Source of the DNA: Clostridia bacterium
Lineage (GTDB): Bacteria; Bacillota; Clostridia; Oscillospirales; Acutalibacteraceae
Direction: 5' to 3'
Assembly: GCA_017474045.1 (NCBI GenBank)
Contig: JAFUHX010000018.1
Coordinates: 30,110 to 94,109 of the forward strand
DNA length: 64,000 nt
Shown: positions 9,214 to 16,221 of the stretch, in pieces
How the letters are laid out: the number at the start of each line of letters is the position of its first letter
Numbering within the stretch: the first letter of the stretch is position 1
Program-made: the position numbers and the translations under genes
Notes under the pieces: model-generated
What the model saw: the letters and a program-made list of their open reading frames with translations, nothing else
The model's database searches: none
What the model was told of the DNA's origin: nothing

Positions 9214-10125
9214 TCAGTAGGCTATACCCTTGCTGTCCAGCCACTCTTCAAGACAAAGTCCGCTGTTTTTAATTTCTTCAGCATATTCAACACCCACAAA
9301 TCGCCAATGCCAAGGTTCCGGAACGATTCCCGTAATGCTTTGTTTTTCAGCTGTATAGCGAAGAATAAAGCCATATTTATGTGCATTTTTTGTCAGCCAC
9401 TCATATTCTTTGGTGTTTGCAAAGGAATCATAGGTGTTGCAGACATCCATGGCAAGTCCAAGATTGTGTTCGCTGGTACCCGGCGGAAGAATGACTGTTG
9501 CCGCCTTTTCAGCAGCTTCCTTTTTAGAAATATTATAGCGCGACATATAGGTATTGGTTAAATTTTCATAGTTAATTTTTTGTCTCTCATAGGAGCGATA
9601 GGCGGAATAGGGTGTCAGAATAATTCCGTCTTTCTTTGCGGCATAATACATTTTTTCATAATACGGAGCTACTCTTTCGTCAAGATATTTTCCGCAGCCG
9701 AGAATTTCTTTGAGCTTCGGAACAAAGCCTTCAGGAATTTCTCTTGAAGAGTTAACAACTATCAGATTCCAGTCTTCTCTTTCTGTGTTAACAATTATTC
9801 TTCCGCTGTCGCTGATTTTCGGCTCTGAGGTTTCATTCTGAGCCGGAAAGGCAGTTGTTGTTTCACCATCTGCCCAAGATGTTTCTTCCGCCTGAGTAAC
9901 ATTTTGAATAATCTGAGAAACAGTTTCATTTGTTGCTTCTGTTTCGGTTAACTGAGCAGGATTTTGGCTTGTTTCAGAAAAAGAATTGCCGGTTTCAACC
10001 TCTTCAACGGGGTTTTCCGGTCTTTCACTTTTTAAAACAACAAGCATTACCGAAATAACCGCCACCGCAACAAGAATTAAAACAACAAGCGTATTTATTA
10101 TGGTTTTATTTTTATCATTCTTCAT
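9214..10125 (-). CDS. D-alanyl-D-alanine carboxypeptidase, VanY/M15B family, membrane anchored
   Basis: 303 residues. Trims the terminal D-Ala from peptidoglycan stem peptides on the outside of the cell. A single N-terminal membrane helix (about 9-31) is followed by a Thr/Glu/Ser-rich linker (40-105), which fits spanning part of the wall. The M15 catalytic domain (about 120-300) shows SEHNLGLAMD (Zn ligands His220 and Asp227) and PEPWHWR (catalytic Glu270, Zn ligand His273), all intact. Start ATG has AGAGGTG upstream. It is transcribed alone, between araB and the M28 peptidase gene. Confidence 0.93.
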   Translation of the reverse strand: MKNDKNKTIINTLVVLILVAVAVISVMLVVLKSERPENPVEEVETGNSFSETSQNPAQLTETEATNETVSQIIQNVTQAEETSWADGETTTAFPAQNETSEPKISDSGRIIVNTEREDWNLIVVNSSREIPEGFVPKLKEILGCGKYLDERVAPYYEKMYYAAKKDGIILTPYSAYRSYERQKINYENLTNTYMSRYNISKKEAAEKAATVILPPGTSEHNLGLAMDVCNTYDSFANTKEYEWLTKNAHKYGFILRYTAEKQSITGIVPEPWHWRFVGVEYAEEIKNSGLCLEEWLDSKGIAY

Positions 10126-10199
10126 TTCTACACCTCTTTTTTATTATACGGCGGCAGTTTTAAAACTTCAAGAGATTTATAAAAATTAAAGATAATGTT

Positions 10200-10240
10200 A
10201 AAGAGCTTCTTCAGGTTTAATTACTCTGAAAAAGCTCTTT
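10200..10240. terminator. Terminator hairpin after the M28 peptidase gene
   Basis: AAAGAGCTT and AAGCTCTTT arms with an additional inner TTCAG/CTGAA stem, 103 bp downstream of the M28 gene on the minus strand. The T-tract is better on the plus strand, so direction is uncertain. It is followed directly by copy A of the TGCG repeat. Confidence 0.5.
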
Positions 10241-10245
10241 GTTTT

Positions 10246-10276
10246 GTTTAGGTTCATGCGGTCTGCGCTTTTTACC
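10246..10276 (+). repeat. TGCG-TCTGCGC short repeat, copy A
   Basis: GTTTAGGTTCATGCGG followed by TCTGCGCTTTTTACC. Copy B at 10301 is identical except for one substitution and a two-base longer T-run, and copies C-E occur elsewhere in the window. Noncoding; function unknown. Confidence 0.7.
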
Positions 10277-10300
10277 AGACCCGAGGGGCGAGGAAAAATT

Positions 10301-10333
10301 GTTTAGGTTCATGCGGTATGCGCTTTTTTTACC
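10301..10333 (+). repeat. TGCG-TCTGCGC short repeat, copy B
   Basis: Second tandem copy, separated from copy A by 24 bp containing CGAGGGGCGAGGAAAAA. A similar string (TCGGGGCGAGGAAAAAAA on the minus strand) recurs near 38470 beside copy D, so the two loci share more than the core motif. Confidence 0.7.
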
Positions 10334-10342
10334 GCCCCGCTT

Positions 10343-11629
10343 TTAGTTTTTTGATTTAGGGGATACTACCTCTGCATCAACTTCAACATCATCATAATTC
10401 TCTTTAAGACCGAACTCATCATAAATAAAGAGGGTCTGAAGACAAATATCAAGACATTTTTCAACAGTTTTCATTTCAAGCTCTTCAATAGTGTCGAGTC
10501 TTGTGTGGTAATATCTTGGAGGACCGGGATCCATAGCGGCAAGAGTTGCTGCAGGAACGCCCAATGTTGTTACTCTGGCTGCGTCTGAAGCTCCGAGATA
10601 AACAGATTCATAAGGAAGATCAAGACCTGCACGCTCAGCACCTTTTTTTATAAGAGCACATACTCTGGGGTCGTTTTTAACTGTACCGGTCATGTCTTTG
10701 TTATAAATTGCCATGCACTCATAGTCTTTCAGAGTATCTAAAGCAACAAAAGCGGTGGGAATGGCTTTAAGCTCATCAAGATGATTTTTAGTGTATGCCT
10801 TTGCGCCTCTGAGACCGGTTTCTTCGCAACCGGTTGTTACTGCAACAACCTCTGTGTTTTCAAAGCGGATTCCGTTATCTTCAAGATATTTCAAAACAGC
10901 AACTGAAGCAACTGCACCGGTGAGGTTATCGTTAGCACCCATAACAGGACGCTTAAAGTTTGTGAAAAACAAAGCCGCAATAAAAAATGGAACAAAAACG
11001 AACTGAGCGTACTGAACAATACTTAACCATAACGGTGTTTCTTCAGCTGAGCTCATAGCCACAGAAATAATTGAAACAACAAGAACATAAACAAGACCTA
11101 AAACAGCAGGAATAACAATTCCGAAAAGAAGGTTCTTTCCGCCGAGATATGTATAGGTCCATTCATAAGCTGAGTCTGCGTGACCTGAAAAAACAATTCT
11201 CTGTTTAACCTCGCCCTTTGGTGCTCTGACACCAACAGCGTTGCAAGAGGTGGATTTCGGAAAGATTGGTTCAAGGAATTCCCAATATTTAACAAATTCA
11301 GTAACCGTGCATAAAAAAGCAAGCAAGATTAAAACAAGAGAAACAACGGGAACAAAAAACGATGCAGCAATGGCTACAAGTCCAAAAACTGCAGCTATAA
11401 CAACCCATGCCATAAAGGCATATTTGCTCATTTTAAAATCTTCAATTTCAACCTTGTCGCAGCAGGTTTTCATCTCGTCGGCAAAATGCTCCTGAGCCTT
11501 GCGCTCACTTTCGCTGCCTGACTCACGAGGTCCTATGGTCTGACAAATTTTTTTAATTTCTCTGACGGTGTAGTTAGTGTACATTCTCAGAGAAGACGGA
11601 TAATTTTTTACGCTTTCGCTGGCTTTCAT
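10343..11629 (-). CDS. M28-family zinc aminopeptidase with membrane segments
   Basis: 428 residues. The co-catalytic two-zinc site is complete: SGHADSAYEW (His and Asp), GANDNLTGAV (Asp), CEETGLRGA (catalytic Glu and Zn Glu), LDTLKD (Asp) and YYHTRLDT (His). Unusually, two membrane helices lie before the catalytic core (about 70-115). A further hydrophobic stretch (about 165-225) is inserted between the first His-x-Asp motif and the second Asp. This suggests a membrane-embedded exopeptidase; which side the active site faces cannot be told. ATG with AAAGGAG upstream. A single gene with its own promoter. Confidence 0.87.
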   Translation of the reverse strand: MKASESVKNYPSSLRMYTNYTVREIKKICQTIGPRESGSESERKAQEHFADEMKTCCDKVEIEDFKMSKYAFMAWVVIAAVFGLVAIAASFFVPVVSLVLILLAFLCTVTEFVKYWEFLEPIFPKSTSCNAVGVRAPKGEVKQRIVFSGHADSAYEWTYTYLGGKNLLFGIVIPAVLGLVYVLVVSIISVAMSSAEETPLWLSIVQYAQFVFVPFFIAALFFTNFKRPVMGANDNLTGAVASVAVLKYLEDNGIRFENTEVVAVTTGCEETGLRGAKAYTKNHLDELKAIPTAFVALDTLKDYECMAIYNKDMTGTVKNDPRVCALIKKGAERAGLDLPYESVYLGASDAARVTTLGVPAATLAAMDPGPPRYYHTRLDTIEELEMKTVEKCLDICLQTLFIYDEFGLKENYDDVEVDAEVVSPKSKN

Positions 11630-11662
11630 TATTTAGCTCCTTTCAATTGCTGATGCTGATTT

Positions 11663-11691
11663 ATTTTATCATCTTAAATCATTATTGTCGA
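11663..11691 (-). promoter_or_regulatory. Promoter of the M28 peptidase gene
   Basis: Minus strand TCGACA (11686-11691), 17-bp spacer, TAAAAT (11663-11668), about 34 bp before the start codon. Confidence 0.4.
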
Positions 11692-11717
11692 GATTTCTTG
11701 GAATTTTTTAAATAATG

Positions 11718-12023
11718 TTAAGAAATTTCATAGTCAACACTTGCTCTGCTTTCGCGAACAAGGGCAACATAAGAAGCAACCGCCTTATGATCGGGATGCT
11801 CTCTGTATTTTTCAACATCTTCAAGGCTGTCAAAGGTACTGATTAAAACGGCGTCATACATTCCGTTTTTCATGTTAACATTAAAATGAATTTCCATTGA
11901 ACGAATAAAATCAATTTTCTCGGGAAGCTCTTCAAGCATTGACTTTATAAGCTCAGCATTTTCTTTTCCTGTTCTTCCCTGAGCAAACTCTTTGAACTTC
12001 CACATAACAATATGTTTAATCAT
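11718..12023 (-). CDS. Dabb-family (stress-responsive alpha/beta barrel) protein
   Basis: 101 residues, typical length for a single-domain Dabb protein. It begins MIKHIVMWKFKEFAQGRTG and contains the characteristic SMEIHFNVN..DAVLISTFDSLEDVEKYREHPDHKAVASYV pattern (shown in parts: VLISTFDSLED, YREHPDHKAV). These proteins form small ferredoxin-like dimers. Biochemical roles vary and are mostly unknown in bacteria. AAAGGAG precedes the ATG. It has its own promoter and no functional link to its neighbours is visible. Confidence 0.88.
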   Translation of the reverse strand: MIKHIVMWKFKEFAQGRTGKENAELIKSMLEELPEKIDFIRSMEIHFNVNMKNGMYDAVLISTFDSLEDVEKYREHPDHKAVASYVALVRESRASVDYEIS

Positions 12024-12053
12024 AACAGTCTCCTTTTGGTTTTCTTTTCAAAT

Positions 12054-12083
12054 ACTTTACCATTTAAAAGCATAATTTGTCAA
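12054..12083 (-). promoter_or_regulatory. Promoter of the Dabb gene
   Basis: Minus strand TTGACA (12078-12083), 18-bp spacer, TAAAGT (12054-12059), about 30 bp before the ATG. Confidence 0.4.
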
Positions 12084-12104
12084 GTATATTAAAGCTTCGC
12101 CGCG

Positions 12105-13334
12105 CTACATTCTGTTATGAAAAAAAGCAGGAGTTTCTTTCTGAGGAACAGGAATCAGCATTGTGCTTCCTCTGAAAACCGAATCTTTGCCATATTTTTT
12201 TCTGATTTTTTCAATCTGACTTTCAAGCCGCTCCAGCTTATCATATTTTTTTGAGTCGAAAAAAAGATTATATTGAAAATTACAGCTTTCGCCCACCAGT
12301 CCGCAAGCTCTTATTCCCACCGAGCGAACATTGCTTTCCCAGGTCCAGCTTTCTTTAAAAAGCTTCATTCCGGCGGAAAAAAGAACCTCAACAATTCTTG
12401 ACGGTTGAGGCAAAACCAGCTGTTTTTCTCTGGTTACAAGAATTTCATCTCTGACGCTGATTTGAACAACAGAAGCCAGACAGGCATTTTCTCTCAGACA
12501 GGTTGCCACTTTATCAGTAAGATAAAGCATTACGTTTCCAACGTCTTCATCTGAAATAAGGTCGCGGCAGCAGGTTACGCTTCTTCCAAAGCTCTTAGCC
12601 GGAGGAATCTGATTTTTAGAAAGAACAGGAGAAAAATCAAAGCCGCTTGCGTTTTTCCAGAGTTCTTCACCCATTTTTCCGAAAATTAAAGTTAAAAAGT
12701 TTTTATCACAGCTTGCAACATCTCCGAGAGTATATATTCCCACGCTGTTGAGCCTTCTTTTTGTCGAGGGACCCACGCCGATCATCTCTTCCGCCCGAAG
12801 CGGCCAAACAATTTTTTTAAACTCCGCTTTTGAAATAACAGTTACTGCGTCTGGCTTTTTCAGGTCTGAACCCAGCTTTGCAAAAACCTTGTTAAAGCTG
12901 ACTCCAACAGAAATGGTAAGACCGATTTCTTTTTTTATTCGTTCTTTGATTTCATAGGCAATTTTTTCGCCGCTTCCATATAAAAAAACGCTCCCCGTTA
13001 CATCTAGCCAACATTCGTCCATTCCAAAAGGTTCCACAAGGTCGGTATATTGCTCATAAATGGCTCTGACCTTTGAGGAATATTCCATATATCGACTGAA
13101 ATTCGGCTCAACCGTTATAAGCTCCGGACATTTCATCTGCGCCTGCCAGACTGCCTCTGCTGTTTTCACGCCGAATTTTTTTGCCTTTTCGTTTTTTGCC
13201 AAAACGATTCCGTGTCGCTCCTGCGTACTTCCGCAAACTGCCATGGGAACATTTTTAAGCTCCGGACGAAAAAGACATTCAACCGAAGCATAAAAATTAT
13301 TCAGGTCGCAATGAAGAATAACTCTTTCTGACAC
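12105..13334 (-). CDS. dinB: Y-family DNA polymerase (DinB/Pol IV-like)
   Basis: 409 residues. Translesion polymerase that copies past damaged bases. Family motifs are in place: ILHCDLNNFYASVE (first catalytic Asp), PFGMDECWLDVTGS (catalytic Asp-Glu pair), SVGVSFNKVFAKLGSDLKKP, and the thumb helix-hairpin-helix IGVGPSTKRRLNSVGIYTLG. No C-terminal clamp motif was confirmed. An in-frame GTG at 13346 would lie almost on the predicted transcription start and has no Shine-Dalgarno site. GTG at 13334, 8 nt after GGTGG, is preferred. Two SOS-box-like sites bracket its promoter, so LexA control is likely. Confidence 0.92.
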   Translation of the reverse strand: MSERVILHCDLNNFYASVECLFRPELKNVPMAVCGSTQERHGIVLAKNEKAKKFGVKTAEAVWQAQMKCPELITVEPNFSRYMEYSSKVRAIYEQYTDLVEPFGMDECWLDVTGSVFLYGSGEKIAYEIKERIKKEIGLTISVGVSFNKVFAKLGSDLKKPDAVTVISKAEFKKIVWPLRAEEMIGVGPSTKRRLNSVGIYTLGDVASCDKNFLTLIFGKMGEELWKNASGFDFSPVLSKNQIPPAKSFGRSVTCCRDLISDEDVGNVMLYLTDKVATCLRENACLASVVQISVRDEILVTREKQLVLPQPSRIVEVLFSAGMKLFKESWTWESNVRSVGIRACGLVGESCNFQYNLFFDSKKYDKLERLESQIEKIRKKYGKDSVFRGSTMLIPVPQKETPAFFHNRM

Positions 13335-13346
13335 AAAAAACACCAC

Positions 13347-13360
13347 CGAACATTTGTTTG
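13347..13360. promoter_or_regulatory. SOS (LexA) box, downstream copy
   Basis: CGAACATTTGTTTG matches the Gram-positive LexA/DinR site CGAACnnnnGTTCG at 9 of the 10 defined bases. It sits on the predicted transcription start of the Y-family polymerase gene. Confidence 0.75.
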
Positions 13361-13364
13361 TTAG

Positions 13365-13393
13365 ATTGTATCACAAAGAAGAGAATTTGTAAA
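13365..13393 (-). promoter_or_regulatory. Promoter of the Y-family polymerase gene
   Basis: Minus strand TTTACA (13388-13393), exact 17-bp spacer, TACAAT (13365-13370). It lies between two identical SOS-box sequences. Confidence 0.7.
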
Positions 13394-13401
13394 GGATTTT
13401 T

Positions 13402-13415
13402 CGAACATTTGTTTG
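13402..13415. promoter_or_regulatory. SOS (LexA) box, upstream copy
   Basis: Second CGAACATTTGTTTG. It is part of a 16-bp direct repeat (CGAACATTTGTTTGTT at 13347 and 13402) with 55-bp spacing and lies just upstream of the -35 element. Confidence 0.75.
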
Positions 13416-13519
13416 TTTTGGCGAAAATTTCTTTTTCAACGCAAAGGCAGAAATCTTTTTTCTTGTTATACGCAGACAACAAGAGAATCTAAAAAAACTC
13501 GTTTTTTCAAAAAACATAA

Positions 13520-13548
13520 GCGACTGCTCCTTAAACAGAAGCAGCCGC
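13520..13548 (-). terminator. Terminator after the Fn3 remnant
   Basis: GCGGCTGCT/AGCAGTCGC arms with one G-T wobble, 7 bp beyond the Fn3 remnant stop on the minus strand and followed by TTATGTTTTTTG. Confidence 0.6.
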
Positions 13549-13554
13549 ATAAGC

Positions 13555-13839
13555 TTATTTAATTTTCACGCTCTTGACTGAGCTCCAGGAAGAATAAATT
13601 TTATCCGATGCAGTCACTTTATAAGCTCTGACCTTGAAATAGTACTTCTTGCCACTCACAAGCTTTGTCTTTGAACCCACAGTCATGTTTTTGTCATAGG
13701 ATGCTACCTTTTTATAGGTTCCGTTCTTACTTGTTGAATAGTAAAGCTGATAACCGCTTTCATCTGCAACATTTGACCATGTAATGTTTGCCTTGCCCTT
13801 GGTTGTTGTAAGCTTTGTTTTTTTCTGTACAAAAGCCAA
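13555..13839 (-). pseudogene. Fibronectin type III-like C-terminal fragment, probable remnant of a large exported protein
   Basis: The open frame can be read as 94 residues from a TTG. The sequence is one complete Fn3-like module: KLTTTKGKANITWSNV, YQLYYSTSKNGTYKKVASY, KYYFKVRAYKV and SSWSSVKSVKIK to the stop. Such modules normally end long secreted or wall proteins, but no signal peptide, start with usable Shine-Dalgarno site or upstream domain is present. An in-frame stop lies ten codons before the TTG, and the next gene upstream ends only 37 bp away. The final residues are the same as in the partial gene at the right end of the window (63802-64000). I read it as a truncated 3' end rather than a functional gene. 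Confidence 0.6.
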
Positions 13840-13875
13840 TAAAAATGGTAATCGTTCCTTAAGGTATTAGGTCAG

Positions 13876-14379
13876 TTACATTCCAATGTCAACCATCTTC
13901 ATTTTTGATGCCTTTTCACCCCAGCTGTTTGCCCAACTCTCGCAATAAAGCTTATAATAAGAAACATTTTTCTTTTTTCTGTAGCCGGCAAAGCAGTTGC
14001 ACCAGATAGCTGAAGGAAGAGCAATAACAAGATAATAAAGCGGTCCTAAAAGAAGGCATTGCCATGTGTGGCCGTATTCGTGAATACGAGTGTTATAAGT
14101 CCACTTTTTGTTGGGGTGCTGATCTCTCATGAAAATGAAAAGACCCATTGAAAGTCCGCCCGCATTCCACGGTACATAAACAATATAGGCATAGCCGAAA
14201 TGCTGCCAACGCCAACCGATAATCCTGGTGCAGATTAAATAGGCAATTCCTCCAACAAGGTTAACCGGCAAACCCCATGTCCATTGAACAAGATAAAAAA
14301 GAAATTCACACAAATCTCTTTTCCATGTTTTTTTCGCTCTGACGGGTTCTTTTTGTGTTATATCAATTCTTTCTGACAT
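13876..14379 (-). CDS. Small membrane protein with zinc-protease-like HEYGH motif, uncharacterised
   Basis: 167 residues. Hydrophobic segments near 25-55, 60-95 and 120-145 suggest three or four membrane passes. Between them is RIHEYGHTWQ, an HExxH zinc-protease signature, followed by LLGPLYYLVIALPSAIW and a possible third ligand Glu in CESWANSWGE. The layout HExxH, hydrophobic helix, acidic residue is seen in integral-membrane metallopeptidases, but I do not recognise a named family. The ATG has AAAGGAG upstream. It lies 12 bp after the GPH transporter gene and is almost certainly cotranscribed with it, so it may act in the same uptake process. Function is unproven. Confidence 0.7.
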   Translation of the reverse strand: MSERIDITQKEPVRAKKTWKRDLCEFLFYLVQWTWGLPVNLVGGIAYLICTRIIGWRWQHFGYAYIVYVPWNAGGLSMGLFIFMRDQHPNKKWTYNTRIHEYGHTWQCLLLGPLYYLVIALPSAIWCNCFAGYRKKKNVSYYKLYCESWANSWGEKASKMKMVDIGM

Positions 14380-14391
14380 AGCTTTTCTCCT

Positions 14392-16104
14392 TTAAATAGT
14401 TTTATTCTGAAGTTTCTTTTGTTCTTCAAGCTCAAGAATAATCAAATATTCTCCGTTTTCGTTTTTATCAAGGGTATGACCCTGAGTTTCGTCGTTATCT
14501 TCGCCAAGCCAGGTTTCTGAAAGCTTCTGACCGGTAACGATTTCAATTCTTTCTTTTTCATAATCTGAAAGAGTAACACTTCCGAATTTTCTTTTGGTTG
14601 CAATTGCTGCTCTTATCATTGTGTGGTCATCTTTTGTCATCTGGAATTTTTTAAGAAGATACCATGAAGCAATGGCTGAAATAATCGGAATAAACGCAAT
14701 GCAAAGTCTGATTCCCGTCATGGCGCTTTCAGGCTGAGGATAAATAGCTTTATTGACTTTTTCATAAAGTTCAACCTCACTTCCGGTCACAAGACCGAAA
14801 AAGCCTAAAATCAAACCAACAACAGAAATCATTGCGCTGTTAACGCTTTTTTTGATAAAGGTGCTGAAGGTTGAAATTACGCCCTCTCTTCTTCTTCCCG
14901 TAATAAGCTCATCAACGTCGGTCAGGTCGGGAAAAACATTGTTTGAAACAAACCCTAAACCACTCATTCCGAAGGGATAAAAAACCTGACTGAGAATAAG
15001 AAGAATAAACATTACCTTGCTAAGCGCTGTGTTTTCCTGACTGGTCTTCATGAAAAGACCTATGGCAAGGCCTATAATCATAAACGGCGTTACAATCGTT
15101 CCGCATTTCTTTTTTCCGAATTTCATTGTCAGCGCATAATTCAAAGGAAATGCCGCTGTTTCAAAAACACCCGCAACTGTGTTTAAAATTGCATATTTTG
15201 CAACGCTATATTGATTTGCAAGATATTTTATGTAGTAGATTTTTGTTGTTGAGAAAAATCCCGTTGAAATCTGCCAGAAAAAATTCATAAAGAAATATTG
15301 TCTGAAAGCCCTGCTTTTTAAAACGAGTCTGTATTCACTAATAAAGAGCTTCAAATCAAAGGGCTCATTCTTGTTATCAAGTGAGCTGGGCTCCCTGACT
15401 GTTTTATAGGTGGCAAAAACAGCCACAGAATAGAACACCGAAAGAATGATTCCGGACCACAAAAACGGTTGCTTTGAGCTGGAATCAAGCTCTTGAGAAG
15501 CACCGAAAACAGAGCAAAGAATCAGGAAAACGATATATGAAGGAATCATTCCGCAAGAATTAAAAATATAGCTGACGGAGGTGTATTGGGTTCTTTGGTT
15601 ATATTCGGGTGCAAGCTCGGGAAGCATTGCCGTATGAGGAATACTGATTATGGTATATGCCGTTTTATAGAGCATATAGGAAAAGGTATAGTAAACAAAG
15701 CATTTTATCGGTGCCTGCTCAGCGTCCATTCCCGCCGAATTCCAGAGCATTGAATATGAAATCAGCAAAAAGGGAATTCCCCACAGAAGATAGCGCCTGT
15801 GTTTTCCGGTTTTTGAACGGGTTCGGTCTGAAATAATTCCCATTACCGGGTCTGTTATGGCGTCCCAAAAAACAGCGATTGTTGAAATTGCTGTTGCCAC
15901 CTTAATATCAAAATGAACAACGTCAGTTAAAAACGCAAGAAAATATTGAGAAATCAGATATCCTCCGCCGCCAAGGAATATGTTAACATAGCAATAATTC
16001 ATCATGGGAACAACCGACTCTTTAAATGTTCCCTTAACGCCGATTACATTCAAAGCCCTTTGACCTATGGTTATTCTGTTTTCGGCTTCGTTGTTTTTTG
16101 GCAT
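14392..16104 (-). CDS. GPH-family (glycoside-pentoside-hexuronide:cation) MFS symporter
   Basis: 570 residues with about 12 membrane helices. Sodium- or proton-driven importer for sugars or glycosides across the cytoplasmic membrane. GPH features: FLTDVVHFDIKVATAIS near helix 1, and the cytoplasmic loop DAITDPVMGIISDRTRSKTG, the family signature. Also RYLLWGIPFL and HTAMLPELAPEYNQRTQY. The hydrophilic C-terminal tail of about 70 residues is longer than in simple GPH carriers but lacks the phosphotransferase IIA domain of LacS. Substrate cannot be predicted. The downstream partner is the HEYGH membrane protein. A perfect 7+7 inverted repeat lies within its promoter. Confidence 0.9.
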   Translation of the reverse strand: MPKNNEAENRITIGQRALNVIGVKGTFKESVVPMMNYCYVNIFLGGGGYLISQYFLAFLTDVVHFDIKVATAISTIAVFWDAITDPVMGIISDRTRSKTGKHRRYLLWGIPFLLISYSMLWNSAGMDAEQAPIKCFVYYTFSYMLYKTAYTIISIPHTAMLPELAPEYNQRTQYTSVSYIFNSCGMIPSYIVFLILCSVFGASQELDSSSKQPFLWSGIILSVFYSVAVFATYKTVREPSSLDNKNEPFDLKLFISEYRLVLKSRAFRQYFFMNFFWQISTGFFSTTKIYYIKYLANQYSVAKYAILNTVAGVFETAAFPLNYALTMKFGKKKCGTIVTPFMIIGLAIGLFMKTSQENTALSKVMFILLILSQVFYPFGMSGLGFVSNNVFPDLTDVDELITGRRREGVISTFSTFIKKSVNSAMISVVGLILGFFGLVTGSEVELYEKVNKAIYPQPESAMTGIRLCIAFIPIISAIASWYLLKKFQMTKDDHTMIRAAIATKRKFGSVTLSDYEKERIEIVTGQKLSETWLGEDNDETQGHTLDKNENGEYLIILELEEQKKLQNKTI

Positions 16105-16135
16105 TGCATCACTTCCTATTGATGTCTTTTGAATA

Positions 16136-16164
16136 ATTTTATCACTTCAACAAATTGAAGTCAA
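16136..16164 (-). promoter_or_regulatory. Promoter of the GPH transporter gene with embedded operator
   Basis: Minus strand TTGACT (16159-16164), 17-bp spacer, TAAAAT (16136-16141). The perfect inverted repeat ACTTCAA-tttg-TTGAAGT (16144-16161) fills the spacer and touches the -35 box. A repressor bound there would exclude polymerase. Confidence 0.6.
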
Positions 16165-16180
16165 GGAAAGAAGTACTAAG

Positions 16181-16208
16181 AGGCTGTAAAAACGAGTTTT
16201 ACAGCCCC
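16181..16208 (-). terminator. Terminator after the unknown membrane protein gene
   Basis: GGCTGTAAAA/TTTTACAGCC arms around a 5-base loop, starting 14 bp past the stop on the minus strand. Confidence 0.65.
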
Positions 16209-16221
16209 TTATAATTTGATT

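Noticed and set aside
10246-10333. Two spaced copies of a 31-33 bp repeat suggesting a mini CRISPR array
   Set aside because: Only two copies, one 24-bp spacer, no cas genes, and other single copies lie beside terminators elsewhere.
13347-13417. 16-bp direct repeat as a possible plasmid iteron or att site
   Set aside because: Explained by two SOS boxes flanking a consensus promoter of a DNA-damage polymerase.
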